Shown piece by piece: positions 11,111 through 21,174 of a DNA stretch of 64,000 nucleotides. The notes beneath the pieces were generated by a model. The model was not told where the DNA came from, searched no databases, and was given only the letters and a program-made list of their open reading frames with translations. The position numbers were made by a program, and so were the translations under genes. This DNA is from Musa acuminata AAA Group (Eukaryota; Streptophyta; Magnoliopsida; Zingiberales; Musaceae). Position 1 is the stretch's first letter; each line of letters starts with the position of its first letter. The stretch spans positions 21,888,001 through 21,952,000 of the forward strand of contig NC_088355.1 of assembly GCF_036884655.1 (NCBI RefSeq), read 5' to 3'.

Positions 11111-11372
11111 TTTAGACGTAAATCTGCGTCTAGACGTAAAACTGCGTTTAGACGTAAAACTGCGTTTAGACGTAAATCTGCGTTTAGACGTAAATCTGAG
11201 TTTAGACGTAAATCTGAGTTTAGACGTAAATCTGAGTTTAGACGTAAATCTGCGTTTAGACGTAAAACTGCGTTTAGACGTAAATCTGAGTTTAGACGTA
11301 AACTGCGCTTAGACGCAAAACTGCGCTTAGACACAATCTGCGCTTAGACGCAAACTGCACTTAGATACAAAC
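11111..11372 (+). repeat. 18-bp tandem array (GTTTAGACGTAAATCTGC) in 5' LTR
   Basis: About fifteen units of an 18-bp repeat with GACGTAAA at each centre, decaying to GCTTAGACGCAAACTGC at the right end. Downstream of the TATA box, so it should be transcribed as R/U5 leader. 18 being a multiple of three yields frames with a RRKSAF/RRKSEF pattern, which are not judged to be genes. Confidence 0.92.
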
Positions 11373-11493
11373 TGAGAATTAGCTTTTGCATCATAATAGT
11401 TTTTGAACGAACGCAGCTTTTGGTTTTTAATCGCTGTAAGATTTCCGCTGCACTAATTCACCCCCCCCTCTTAGTGCTCTCGATCCTAACAAT

Positions 11494-11505
11494 TGGTATC
11501 AGAGC
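11494..11505 (+). other. Primer-binding site of element D
   Basis: TGGTATCAGAGC, two bases after the LTR end at 11491. Complementary to initiator Met-tRNA. Confidence 0.95.
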
Positions 11506-11541
11506 CCGGTTAACTCTCAAAAGGATTAAAACCCAAGAGAG

Positions 11542-13125
11542 ATGACTTACGCCGGAAACCAAGAGGGCCATTCTATTACACGTCCACCCATGTTTAATGG
11601 GACGGACTACACCTACTGGAAGACCCGAATGAGGATCTTTCTTATTTCTATGGATTTTGAATTATGGAATCTTGTCGAGAATGGATTTTCAAAGTCTTCT
11701 CTTCCAATGATCGATTGGAATGATTTGGAGAAGAAGGCTTTCGCTCTAAATGCAAAGGCTATGAATGCCTTATTTTGTGCACTCGATAAAAACGAGTTTA
11801 ACCGTGTTTTAACTTATGAAACTGCATTTGATATTTGGCACACACTCGAAGTGACCCATGAGGGCACAAGTAGAGTAAAAGAGTCAAAAATCAATTTGCT
11901 GTTACACTCTTTCGAACTCTTTCGGATGAAACCGAGTGAAACCATTGGCGACATGTTTACCCGTTTCACGGATGTCGTCAACGGTCTAAAAGGACTCGGA
12001 AAGAGCTTTTCGGATTTTGAGCTTGTTAATAAGATACTAAGATCCCTTCCTAAGAGTTGGGATCCTAAAGTCACCGCTATTCAAGAGGCAAAAGATCTGC
12101 GAAATTTCCCTCTTGAAGAACTAATCGGGTCACTAATGACCTACGAAATGACTTGTAAAGCTCATGAAGAGCAAGAAGACATCCTTCCAAAGAACAGGAA
12201 GGATATGGCACTCAAAACTTCAGAATGCCACTTGAGAGATAACTCAAGTGATGAGGACTGTGATGATGACTTGACACTTCTAACAAGAAAGTTTAAAAAG
12301 TTCTTTAAAAGAAACAAGTTCAAGAATGATGCAAAAAATAAACTTGAACCCAAAAAGGACCAAGTAATCTGCTATGAATGCAAAAAGCCGGGACACTACA
12401 AGAGTGATTGTCCCCAAGTCAAGAAAAGAACAACAAAGAAGAAGGCGCTGCAAGCAACGTGGGATGATTCGAGCGCATCTGAGGAAGAGGAGTCCAACAC
12501 CGAGCAAGTTGCTCATTACGCCTTAATGGCCATCGAAGACGAGGTAACAAATTCAATATATGCTAATTTATCTTTCGATGAATTATTAAATGCCTTCAAT
12601 GACTTATTTGACGAATGCAAGAGTATAAGTAGAAAATATAAATTGCTGAAAAAGATGCATGATAATCTTACTTGTGAGTTTGATAAGTTAAAAGTCGAAC
12701 ATCATGATAGTTTAAATTCATGTATCAAATGTCATGATTTAGAAATTATGCAAAAAGAAAATCTGCTACTCAAGGACACCTTGAAGAAATTCGAGGTTGG
12801 TAGCAAGTCATTAAACATGATCCTTGCAAACAAGGGTCACATTCCAAAAAGGAGCGGGATTGGATTTGTGAGAAATCCTCATCAAAATCCAACCACCTTC
12901 ATAAAAGGCTCCATCTTACATGTTCAACAGCAAACCAAGTGCAACTTTTGTTGCAAATCTGGACACAAGACACATTGTTGTCCATTCAAGAAAATAAGTC
13001 CAAACAAATTAATTTGGGTTCCTAAGGGAACCATGATAAACTCTATGCAACATGATAGAAAATATAGATCTATTTATGAGGCACCCAAAAGCAAATGGGT
13101 ACCTAAACATCATCCTTTCTTGTAG
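11542..13125 (+). CDS. gag: Gag polyprotein of SIRE element D
   Basis: 527 residues, starting at the first ATG after the primer site (MTYAGNQEGHSITRPPMFNG), a start shared by the other SIRE copies in the window. Residues about 20-200 form the UBN2-type retrotransposon gag domain (capsid-like assembly). A first zinc knuckle CYECKKPGHYKSDC is at residues 277-290 (12370-12411) and a second CNFCCKSGHKTHCC at 467-480; between them is a Lys- and Glu-rich stretch with coiled-coil character. It should form cytoplasmic virus-like particles and bind the RNA genome. The frame ends at a TAG (13123-13125) directly followed, in the same frame, by protease. No frame-breaking change is seen. Confidence 0.95.
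   Translation: MTYAGNQEGHSITRPPMFNGTDYTYWKTRMRIFLISMDFELWNLVENGFSKSSLPMIDWNDLEKKAFALNAKAMNALFCALDKNEFNRVLTYETAFDIWHTLEVTHEGTSRVKESKINLLLHSFELFRMKPSETIGDMFTRFTDVVNGLKGLGKSFSDFELVNKILRSLPKSWDPKVTAIQEAKDLRNFPLEELIGSLMTYEMTCKAHEEQEDILPKNRKDMALKTSECHLRDNSSDEDCDDDLTLLTRKFKKFFKRNKFKNDAKNKLEPKKDQVICYECKKPGHYKSDCPQVKKRTTKKKALQATWDDSSASEEEESNTEQVAHYALMAIEDEVTNSIYANLSFDELLNAFNDLFDECKSISRKYKLLKKMHDNLTCEFDKLKVEHHDSLNSCIKCHDLEIMQKENLLLKDTLKKFEVGSKSLNMILANKGHIPKRSGIGFVRNPHQNPTTFIKGSILHVQQQTKCNFCCKSGHKTHCCPFKKISPNKLIWVPKGTMINSMQHDRKYRSIYEAPKSKWVPKHHPFL
13123..13125 (+). other. In-frame TAG between gag and pol
   Basis: The gag frame closes with TAG and the same frame stays open to 16176. The protease active site DSG (13168-13176) lies upstream of the first pol methionine (13189), so a normal start there would lack protease. 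Translation through the TAG is the simplest way to a complete polyprotein. The same TAG, 22 codons before MTGDPSQF, is found in elements C and F. Readthrough is inferred, not shown. Confidence 0.8.
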
Positions 13126-16100
13126 AAAACTAAACAATCGCAAGCTAAGAGCAAGAAATGGTACCTTGATAGTGGATGCTCAAGGCATATGACCGGAGAT
13201 CCATCTCAATTCTCTAAGCTCACTAGCATAGACGAAGGATATGTCACCTTCGGAGACAACAACAAGGGTAAAATCATTGGCAAAGGAACCATAGGTAACA
13301 AATCCAACCTCTCTATTGAAGATGTTTTACTAGTTGATGGTTTAAAACATAACCTCTTGAGCATTAGTCAATTATGTGATAAAGGATATATTATAAGATT
13401 TGAATCTAATGCTTACATCATTGAAAAACCACACAAAAATATATCTATGATTGCATTAAAACAAAACAACGTATACACTATTGACATCAATGACTTATGT
13501 GATGAAATGTGCTTTGCCGTTATGAATGAGGATGCTTGGCTATGGCATAGAAGATTAGGTCATGCTAGCATGAAACTAATCACTCAAGTATCATCTAGAA
13601 AACTTGTAAGAGGAATTCCTCATATCAAGTTCATCAAAGATAATGTATGTGATGCTTGCCAATTAGGTAAGCAAATTAGGGGTAGCTTCAAAGCTAAGAA
13701 TCAAATAAGCACCTCTAGGCCCTTACAATTGATCCATATGGACTTATTCGGACCAATCTCTACATCGAGTCTAGGAGGTAGTAAATACGCCTTTGTCATT
13801 ATTGATGACTACAGCAGATATACATGGACCTACTTCTTAAAACAAAAATATGAATGCTTTAGATATTTTACCAAGTTTTGTAAACTTGTTCAAAATGAGA
13901 AGGAATCTATGATTTCGTCAATTAGAAGTGATCATGGTGGAGAATTTCAAAACCATGACTTCCAAGAATTCTGTGAACTCAACGGATACAACCATAATTT
14001 CTCTACTCCAAGAAATCCTCAACAAAATGGGGTAGTAGAAAGAAAAAATCGAAATTTACAAGAAATGGCAAGAACCATGTTGAATGAACATAGCCTACCC
14101 AAATATTTTTGGGCCGAAGCTGTAAACACTGCATGCTATATTTTAAATAGAGTCCTAGTAAGACCCTTACTCACCAAAACTCCTTATGAGTTATGGAATA
14201 ACAAAAAACCCAATGTCTCATATTTTAAAGTCTTTGGGTGTAAGTGTTTTATCTTGAATGAAAAGGATAACTTAGGAAAATTCGATGCTAAATCTGATGA
14301 AGGAATCTTTCTTGGTTATTCTTCGGTTTCTAAAGCTTTTCGCATCTTCAATAAAAGAACCTTAATTATTGAAGAATCCATCCATGTTGTTTTCAATGAG
14401 ATTTCAGAAATTAAGAAAAATGATCTTGATGATGATGTTAATTTTGATTCCTTGAATTTAAACGAAACCCCGTCTCCAACTAGCAACTTGGATGCATCCA
14501 CTTCCGAAACATCCTTACCCAAGGATTGGAAGTATATAGATGCTCATCCTAAGGAGCTAATCCTAGGAGACACATCAAAGGGGGTTCAAACACGATCTTC
14601 TTTTAAAAACTTTTGTGCCAACGCCGCTTTTCTCTCCCAAATTGAACCCAAATATGTTGATGAAGCCATGAAAGATGATTCATGGATTATCGCAATGCAA
14701 GATGAATTAAATCAATTTGAGAGAAATGAAGTGTGGACGCTTGTTCCTAGGCCAAATGACCATTTAGTTATTGGTACTAAATGGGTCTTTAGAAACAAGC
14801 AAGATGAAAATGGTATCGTGGTTAGAAACAATGCTAGATTAGTGGCCAAAGGTTTCAACCAAGAAGAAGGTATCGACTACGAAGAAACCTTCGCACCTGT
14901 GGCTCGATTGGAAGCCATAAGGATGCTCCTTGCCTACGCTAGTTGCAATAATTTTAAGTTATTTCAAATGGATGTTAAAAGCGCTTTTCTAAATGGTTTC
15001 ATTTCCGAAGAAGTTTATGTTGAACAACCTCCTGGATTTGAAAATAATGGCTACCCTAATCATGTGTTTAGATTAACTAAAGCTCTCTATGGTTTAAAAC
15101 AAGCCCCAAGGGCTTGGTATGAGAGACTTAGCTCTTTTCTCATTGAAAATAATTTCATAAAAGGCAAGGTTGATACTACATTGTTTATCAAGAATTTTGA
15201 AAATAATTTTCTCATTGTTCAGATTTATGTTGATGATATCATCTTTGGCTCTACAAATGAATCTCTTTGTGAATCGTTTGGTAAAACTATGAGTCTTGAA
15301 TTCGAAATGAGCTTAATGGGAGAATTAACATTCTTCTTAGGTTTACAAATCAAACAACTAAGCAATGGCATCTTTATTAGTCAAACTAAATATGCCATGA
15401 ATTTATTAAAAAGGTTTAACATGAACAACTCAAAGGCCAGTAACACTCCTATGAGCACCTCCACTAAATTAGAAATTGATGAAACTGGAGAAAGCTTTGA
15501 TCAAAAAACTTATAGGGGTATGATAGGAAGTTTACTTTACCTCACTGCAACCAGACCAGACATCATGTTCAGTGTAGGACTTTGTGCTAGATTTCAATCA
15601 AACCCTAAGATGTCTCATCTCAAAGCAGTTAAAAGAATATTTAGATATCTTAATGGTACCACAAATCTAGGATTATGGTACCCAAAATCAGAAAATTTTG
15701 AGTTAATTGCTTTTGCTGATGCTGACTTTGCTGGGTGTAGATTAGATAGAAAAAGCACATCAGGATCATGTCAATTTTTAGGACATGCCCTTGTTTCCTG
15801 GTCATCAAAGAAACAAAACTCAGTTGCACTATCAACAACCGAAGCTGAATATATTGCAGCAAGTGCATGCTGTGCACAAGTTGTATGGATGAAAAATTCC
15901 TTAGAAGATTATAAAGTTCATCTCAAAAATATTCCAATTAAATGTGATAACACGAGTGCAATATGCTTAACCAAAAATCCTATACAACACTCAAGAACAA
16001 AACATATTGATATTAGACATCACTTTATACGAGATCATGTCACCAATCATGACGTAACCATAGAATTCATTGATACTAAACATCAACTAGCTGACATTTT

Positions 16101-16176
16101 TACAAAACCTCTAAGTGAAGAACAATTTGATTTCATTAGAAGAGAGTTAGGAATGCTCATGTGTCCGAACAAATAA
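13126..16176 (+). CDS. pol: Pol polyprotein (protease, integrase, reverse transcriptase, RNase H) of element D
   Basis: 1,016 codons open after the TAG. Domains follow the Ty1/copia order. Protease: [17 protein letters not shown] at 13168-13176. Pre-integrase zinc module: HRRLGH (13546-13563) and CDAC (13648-13659). Integrase core: Asp 13741, Asp 13930 and Glu 14038, a DD35E spacing. Reverse transcriptase: [14 protein letters not shown], then YVDD at 15226-15237. RNase H: from about 15700 (FADADFAG) through TEAEYIAASACCAQVVW to HSRTKHIDIRHHFIRDH. It ends MLMCPNK. All catalytic residues are present, so the element may be autonomous. The first ATG (13189) falls inside protease, so the start is given after the gag TAG. 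Confidence 0.93.
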   Translation, partial: KTKQSQAKSKKWYLDSGCSRHMTGDPSQFSKLTSIDEGYVTFGDNNKGKIIGKGTIGNKSNLSIEDVLLVDGLKHNLLSISQLCDKGYIIRFESNAYIIEKPHKNISMIALKQNNVYTIDINDLCDEMCFAVMNEDAWLWHRRLGHASMKLITQVSSRKLVRGIPHIKFIKDNVCDACQLGKQIRGSFKAKNQISTSRPLQLIHMDLFGPISTSSLGGSKYAFVIIDDYSRYTWTYFLKQKYECFRYFTKFCKLVQNEKESMISSIRSDHGGEFQNHDFQEFCELNGYNHNFSTPRNPQQNGVVERKNRNLQEMARTMLNEHSLPKYFWAEAVNTACYILNRVLVRPLLTKTPYELWNNKKPNVSYFKVFGCKCFILNEKDNLGKFDAKSDEGIFLGYSSVSKAFRIFNKRTLIIEESIHVVFNEISEIKKNDLDDDVNFDSLNLNETPSPTSNLDASTSETSLPKDWKYIDAHPKELILGDTSKGVQTRSSFKNFCANAAFLSQIEPKYVDEAMKDDSWIIAMQDELNQFERNEVWTLVPRPNDHLVIGTKWVFRNKQDENGIVVRNNARLVAKGFNQEEGIDYEETFAPVARLEAIRMLLAYASCNNFKLFQMDVKSAFLNGFISEEVYVEQPPGFENNGYPNHVFRLTKALYGLKQAPRAWYERLSSFLIENNFIKGKVDTTLFIKNFENNFLIVQIYVDDIIFGSTNESLCESFGKTMSLEFEMSLMGELTFFLGLQIKQLSNGIFISQTKYAMNLLKRFNMNNSKASNTPMSTSTKLEIDETGESFDQKTYRGMIGSLLYLTATRPDIMFSVGLCARFQSNPKMSHLKAVKRIFRYLNGTTNLGLWYPKSENFELIAFADADFAGCRLDRKSTSGSCQFLGHALVSWSSKKQNSVALSTTEAEYIAASACCAQVVWMKNSLEDYKVHLKNIPIKCDNTSAICLTKNPIQHSRTKHIDIRHHFIRDHVTNHDVTIEFIDTKHQLADIFTKPLSEEQFDFIRRELGMLMCPNK

Positions 16177-16921
16177 AATCATTTTTCGGACTATATTGTA
16201 TGATCAAATCACTTGATTTTCCTGATTATATCTCCAACAAAATCTTGTCCGAATGCATCTTATTTATGAAACAGATTTTCTCGTACACCTTCATGAAAAT
16301 TGAGTTTCTGAAATAGATTTGATGAAGTGATTCATGTGTATGTATTCCATCAACGGATTATAACACAAAGGGGAAGAAGTATTTAAAGTAATCTATGTAA
16401 AATTCCTCTATAAGCTTATTTTCTGGTATCATAGTTACTATGCTTTTTGTTGATGACAAAGGGGGAGATATATATGAATTGATAAACACTGCCATGATTA
16501 GAAATACTATGAATGATGCTATAAACACTACTATGATCACCAAGAGATAGATGAACATATGCTGAAGTTTGCATTATGCCCTGAGCTGATATCTTATCAT
16601 ATGAAGCTTGCTAGAATATTTCAAATGTGTGCATCATGTAATAAGTTTCACAGCTTTATATGACAATGTTCACACTACATGATGAATAGTTACAAACACA
16701 ATCATACAAACTTATTGATGCATGTCAAATCCTGACTTCATTCTTGAAGAGATACATCATGATGAGTATCATGATGGGAGTATTGATAAGTCTAACTGAT
16801 CTAACTTATCAATACGTCACTTGAATTCTTAGGTCTTGAATTCAAGGTTGACTTATCTCAACTATCGCATATAGACAGGGGTAGTTAAGGATAACTCCAT
16901 TATCAATTGATTGTCATCATC
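16177..16921 (+). other. 3' non-coding spacer of element D
   Basis: About 745 AT-rich bases between pol and the polypurine tract, where some SIRE elements carry an envelope-like ORF. No sustained plus-strand frame exists. A 66-residue hydrophobic frame on the minus strand (16358-16558) is judged a shadow. Confidence 0.7.
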
Positions 16922-16935
16922 AAAAAGGGGGAGAT
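16922..16935 (+). other. Polypurine tract of element D
   Basis: AAAAAGGGGGAGAT abuts the 3' LTR start at 16936. It is the expected plus-strand primer. The same tract, inverted, is found next to element C's 3' LTR (32952-32966). Confidence 0.93.
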
Positions 16936-18983
16936 TGTTGAATCTCGGATTTTGATGATGAAGTCAATTGTCATTTGTTGTCTAATCTATGTGTTGAGAT
17001 AAGTGTGCAGGATTAACTACGATGAAAGATAGACAAGCAGCAGGAGTTGCGTCGGAGTCAAGTTCATGATCACGTTGGGAGTTCGAGAGTTCGACGGAAG
17101 TTCGGACGGTCGTCGGAAGTTCTGCGAGAACAGATCCGAGAAGTCCAGAAGCTTGCCAAGCGAAGCTCGTCAGAACTTGCCAAGTGGATCTTCGCAAAGT
17201 CCAGGAGTTTGTCGGAAGTCCGCAGGAGCATCACCGAGGGTTCATCGGATGATCGACGGAAGTTCACCGGAAACTCGCCGGAAGAAGCGATTGACGTACC
17301 GAAGCAAAGCTGCAGAAATTATCTTAGATTTAATCGTAGTTAGCACGGTGATTAAGTTAGAAATGGGAGGTGATCCCATTAGCTTAATCCTGGGGCAATT
17401 GGGCCCCTGAAGAACTCAAGTTGGGTCGAATGGTTCAACCCATTCGAACTCAAGTAGCTGTGGGAGGTGCAACCGCCCAAGCTAAGTCTCCCAGCGAGAC
17501 TGGGCGGTGCAACCGCTCCAGCCAGGCGGTGCAACCGCCCAGGCTAAGTCTCCCAGCGAGACTGGGCGGTGCAACCGCTCCAGCCAGGCGATGCAACCGC
17601 CCAGGGCTCAGTCTCCAAGCGAGACTGGGCGGTGCAACCTCCTCTGTCAAGAGGTAGCACCGCCAGAGCTCAAGTTCCGAGCTCTGCCAAGAGGTGCAAC
17701 CACCGAGCTCGGTCTTCGAGCTCTGGCAGAGAGGTGCAACATCTCTGGACAGGAGATGCACCACCTGAGCTCGGTCTTCGAGCTCTGGCAGAAAGGTGCA
17801 ACCACCCCTGACAGAGAGGTGCATCCGCCTGAGCTCAGTCTTCGAGCTCTGCCAGGCGGTGCAACCTCTCCAGTCAAGAGGTGCAACCGCTTGATCCCGG
17901 AATTCCGGGATTTGATCGATTTGAGCTCGAAATTTGAATTGGGTTGGGGCCTATAAATAGCCCACCCATTCAGCACTGAAAAGATATAGACCTACACCGA
18001 AATCTTGATCTTTTCTGTGATTCTAAGAGCTCAAAAGTGTTGTAAAGCCTTTAAGTCTCCTCCTTCTGTTCTTCAAGTTTTCAGTTGTAAAGTGAGGAGA
18101 GAAAGGTCTGTAAAGGTTGTCTCCTGAGCCTGTCAAAAGGAGAGAAATTGTAAAAGGGCAGTTTGGCCTTCGCCTATTGAAGGAAGGCCCCTAGTTGACG
18201 TCGGCAACCTCGTCGGTGGAGGAAGCCAAAAGTGGAGTAGGTCAAGGCTGACCGAACCACTCTAAATCTCTGGTTTGTGTTTATTCTCGAGCACTTTATC
18301 ATTACTGCAAACCTCCTTCATTACTATTGCTCTCTGCGCTTTCACGAACAAGTTCTAAGTGTTGTTCTTCCGAATCTGCATTCAGACGTAAATTCGTATT
18401 TTCATACATTACAGTTTACGTTTACGTTTGATTCTGCAGAACTGTCTTCCGTGCTTTTACGAACGAGTTTCAACATTTAGACGTAAAACTGCATTCAGAC
18501 GTAAATCGGCTTTCCTCGCACAATCATCAGATCTCAGTTCACGTTTACGTCTTGATTTCAACTGCATACTGCCTTCTGCGAGTATACAAACGAGTTTCAA
18601 AGTTTAGACGTAAATCTGCGTCTAGACGTAAAACTGCGTTTAGACGTAAATCTGTGTTTAGACGTAAATCTGAGTTTAGACGTAAATCTGAGTTTAGACG
18701 TAAATCTGCATTTAGACGTAAATCTGCGTTTAGACGTAAATCTGCGTTTAGACGTAAAACTGCGTTTAGACGTAAATCTGAGTTTAGACGTAAACTGCGC
18801 TTAGACGCAAAACTGGGCTTAGACGCAATCTGCGCTTAGACGCAAACTGCACTTAGATACAAACTGAGAATTAGCTTTTGCATCATAATAGTTTTTGAAC
18901 GAACGCAGCTTTTGGTTTTTAATCGCTGTAAGATTTCCGCTGCACTAATTCACCCCCCCCTCTTAGTGCTCTCGATCCTAACA
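16936..18983 (+). repeat. 3' LTR of element D
   Basis: 2,048 bp, TGTTGAATC to GATCCTAACA. It has one extra 62-bp palindromic unit (about 17525-17590) relative to the 5' LTR, which accounts for the whole length difference. The 18-bp array is at about 18604-18865. It is followed by the ATCTC duplication. Confidence 0.96.
17951..17959 (+). promoter_or_regulatory. TATA box in the 3' LTR of D
   Basis: CTATAAATA, the counterpart of 10459-10467. In a 3' LTR it could drive readout into the flanking DUF4283 remnant and element F. Confidence 0.65.
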
Positions 18984-19328
18984 ATCTCATCCTATTATGT
19001 CAGAGCCTTCCACAATAGAAGTTTCCCATGGTACTCGTGGACAGGAGAAGCAGAAGTCAAGAACTTCATCTCTTCCTATATTATCGGATCTATCTACAAC
19101 AGGAATTCCAATATCCACTCATCGTGCCAACCAGGAATTTGTATCTCAACAAACTCAAGCACTAACAAACCTCGCTAGTAAGGATATTCTGCCACAACAA
19201 ACTTAGGCCCTAACAAACCGCGTTAGCGAGGATATTCTGCCTCAACTATCTCATAACCCAACAAGCCACATAAACTAGGATATTGCGCCTCAACAATCTG
19301 ATCACGCTTCAACAAACTATGTTAACCA
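18984..19328 (+). pseudogene. DUF4283/ORF1 unit continued (part 2) with tandem repeat
   Basis: After the ATCTC duplication the sequence interrupted at 9505 resumes: CCTATTATGTCAGAGCCTTC matches 50194-50213 almost exactly. From about 19145 to 19325 a repeat of roughly 55-60 bp occurs three to four times (CAACAAACT...CTAACAAACC...GGATATTCTGCC). It ends at element F. No functional frame survives. Confidence 0.75.
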
Positions 19329-19556
19329 TGTTGAATCTCGGATTTTCATGATAAAGTCAATTGTCATTTGTTATCTAATCCATATGTTGAGATAAGTGTG
19401 TAGGATTAACTATGATGAAAGTAAGACATACAGTAGGAGTTGCGCCGGAGTCAAGACTATGATCACGTTGGGAGTTCGAGAGTTCGACAGTTCGACGGAA
19501 GTCCGGACGGTCGTCGGAGGTTCTGCGGGAACAAATCCGAGAAGTCCAGGAGCTTG

Positions 19557-19897
19557 TGTTAGAACTCTTGCAGATTCTAAACTTTGGGTTGATCACTTTA
19601 GGGGATCGGCCTCCTTGGAACTCTATAGGGGTTCCTCCCTCCAAGTTGCTGCTCAAAGGCTACAAAAAATATTCATATATTCCTTAAGAAAAGAGAAGGA
19701 ATGCATGACTATTTATAGGGCTTCTAAACCCTAACTCCTAATAGGACTCCTACTTAAGACTCCTACTTCTAACCAACTCCTAATAGGACTCCTACTCAAG
19801 ACTCCTATTCCCTTACAACTCCTAATTCTTCTCTAAGAAAAAACCTCCTATATGAATGTCCTTCTCAATTAGGACTCTCCTAGCTAGAGTCCTAACA
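19557..19897 (-). repeat. 3' LTR of element E
   Basis: 341 bp, TGTTAGAACT to GAGTCCTAACA, preceded by GCTTG. Homologous to element B's LTRs but with fewer copies of the internal ACTCCTAATAGG repeat. Confidence 0.94.
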
Positions 19898-20964
19898 GAT
19901 CCGCTCTCTTCAAATCAGCCTTGTCCTCAAGGCTGAGATTCCATGAACTCAGGGAACCAGGTCTTCAGCTCCTCATATGGTTCCTATGTGGCGTCTTCAA
20001 GTGGTAAATTATTCCAATGTACTAGTACTTTAGTAGAGGGACGTCGGCGACGCATCACGATCCTACGATCGAGGATGGCTTGTGGTTGAGCTTGAATAAC
20101 TCCATCCTCCATGGTGTTGGGCAGTTTGATCTAGGGTGACTCATGTTCTCCCAACTTGGGCTTCAAGCATGACACATGGAAGACAGGGTGAATTTTGGCA
20201 TCCTCGGTAATTTAAGTCTATACGCCACTGTTCCATTACGCTCTGTGATCTGATAGGGCTCAAAAATCATGGAGATAGCTTCATGGAGGCTCGAGTGTTG
20301 ATAGAGAGTTGCTTGTATGGTTGTAGGCGAAGATAAACCCAATCTCCTACTGAAAATTCTCTTTTGCTTCATCGTGTGTCGGCTTGCTGCTTCATTTTGG
20401 CTTGAGCTGTAGAGCGATTATCTTTTAGCAGTTGTAGGAGTTTGTCCCTATCAATCAATTCTTGTTCAACCTGATCTACCTTGGCCGAGCCAATTACATA
20501 CTTTGGAATCACAAGGGCCGGTCGACCATACAATGCTTCATGAGGGGCACATTTTGTAGATGAATGATATGTAGTATTATACCACCATTCGGCTCAGGGA
20601 AGCCATTTTGCCCACTCTTTTGGTTGGTCCCTAGTGAAACACCGAAGGTACGTCTCTAAACACTTGTTTACCACCTCTGTTTGGCAGTCAGTTTGTGGAT
20701 GATACGCTGTGCTCATCTTGAGTTTGGTGCCTTGTAACTGGAATAACTTGGTCCAAAATTTACTAATGAAGATCCTATCACGATCACTTACAATGGACCT
20801 TGGCATCTCGTGTAGTTTAACAATATTTTCTATGAAAACTTGGGCAATACTAGCAGTAGTGTAGGGACTTCTCATAGCACAAAAATGAGCATATTTCGTA
20901 AGTCGATTAACCACCACGAGAATTATGCTTTTACCTTTGGCAGGTGGCAGCCCTTCAATGAAGT
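19898..20964 (-). pseudogene. Integrase core end, C-terminal domain and chromodomain of element E
   Basis: 20594-20964 encodes the second half of the DDE integrase: VNRLTKYAHF, IVSDRDRIF with the second Asp, and TAYHPQTDCQTEVVNKCLE with the Glu. 20163-20372 encodes the integrase C-terminal stretch (PYQITERNGTVAYRLKLP). 19900-20160, in shifted frames, gives ILDRRIVMRRRRPSTKVLVH and EDATWE, a chromodomain, which in this class is thought to direct integration to methylated-histone chromatin. Translation is broken. The N-terminal half of integrase is at 30865, on the far side of element G. Confidence 0.9.
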
Positions 20965-21174
20965 TGTAATATCCCTCGCTTTTAAAAATTATTAATAAAG
21001 ATTTATATGTAAATTGGAGGACCTATATGTAAATATAGAAATTACAAGGACTAAACTGCTAAGTTGCAAAAAAAGAAAAAAAAAGGGAAAACCGAAAATT
21101 CGGTATTATCCCACCGCCTCCCACGCACTCTGTTTCTTCCAGAAACAGAGAGGAGCGGTGGGGCATGAGGAGTG

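Larger units (their letters stand above)
9506..11491 (+). repeat. 5' LTR of element D
   Basis: TGTTGAATC to GATCCTAACA, 1,986 bp. From 5' to 3' it contains a 62-bp-type palindromic array, a TATA box, and an 18-bp array near the U5 end, then a short C run and the terminus. It differs from the 3' LTR by one 62-bp repeat unit and scattered substitutions. Confidence 0.96.
9506..18983 (+). mobile_element. Element D: structurally intact SIRE-type Ty1/copia retrotransposon
   Basis: 9,478 bp flanked by the duplication ATCTC (9501-9505 and 18984-18988). It has two LTRs (1,986 and 2,048 bp), a Met-tRNA primer site, open gag and pol frames with all catalytic residues, and a polypurine tract. There is no envelope-like ORF after pol. 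By eye about twenty or more substitutions separate the LTRs, pointing to a fairly recent insertion. The empty-site version of its target is present at 50189-50193. Confidence 0.96.

Noticed and set aside
11053..11347. Regular 18-bp repeats considered as a CRISPR-like array
   Set aside because: There are no unique spacers: units are contiguous and inside a plant LTR. The RRKSAF-type frames are a by-product of an 18-bp period.
16358..16558. 66-residue hydrophobic minus-strand frame that could suggest a membrane or env-like protein
   Set aside because: It lies antisense in an AT-rich spacer, has no counterpart in element C, and is short.
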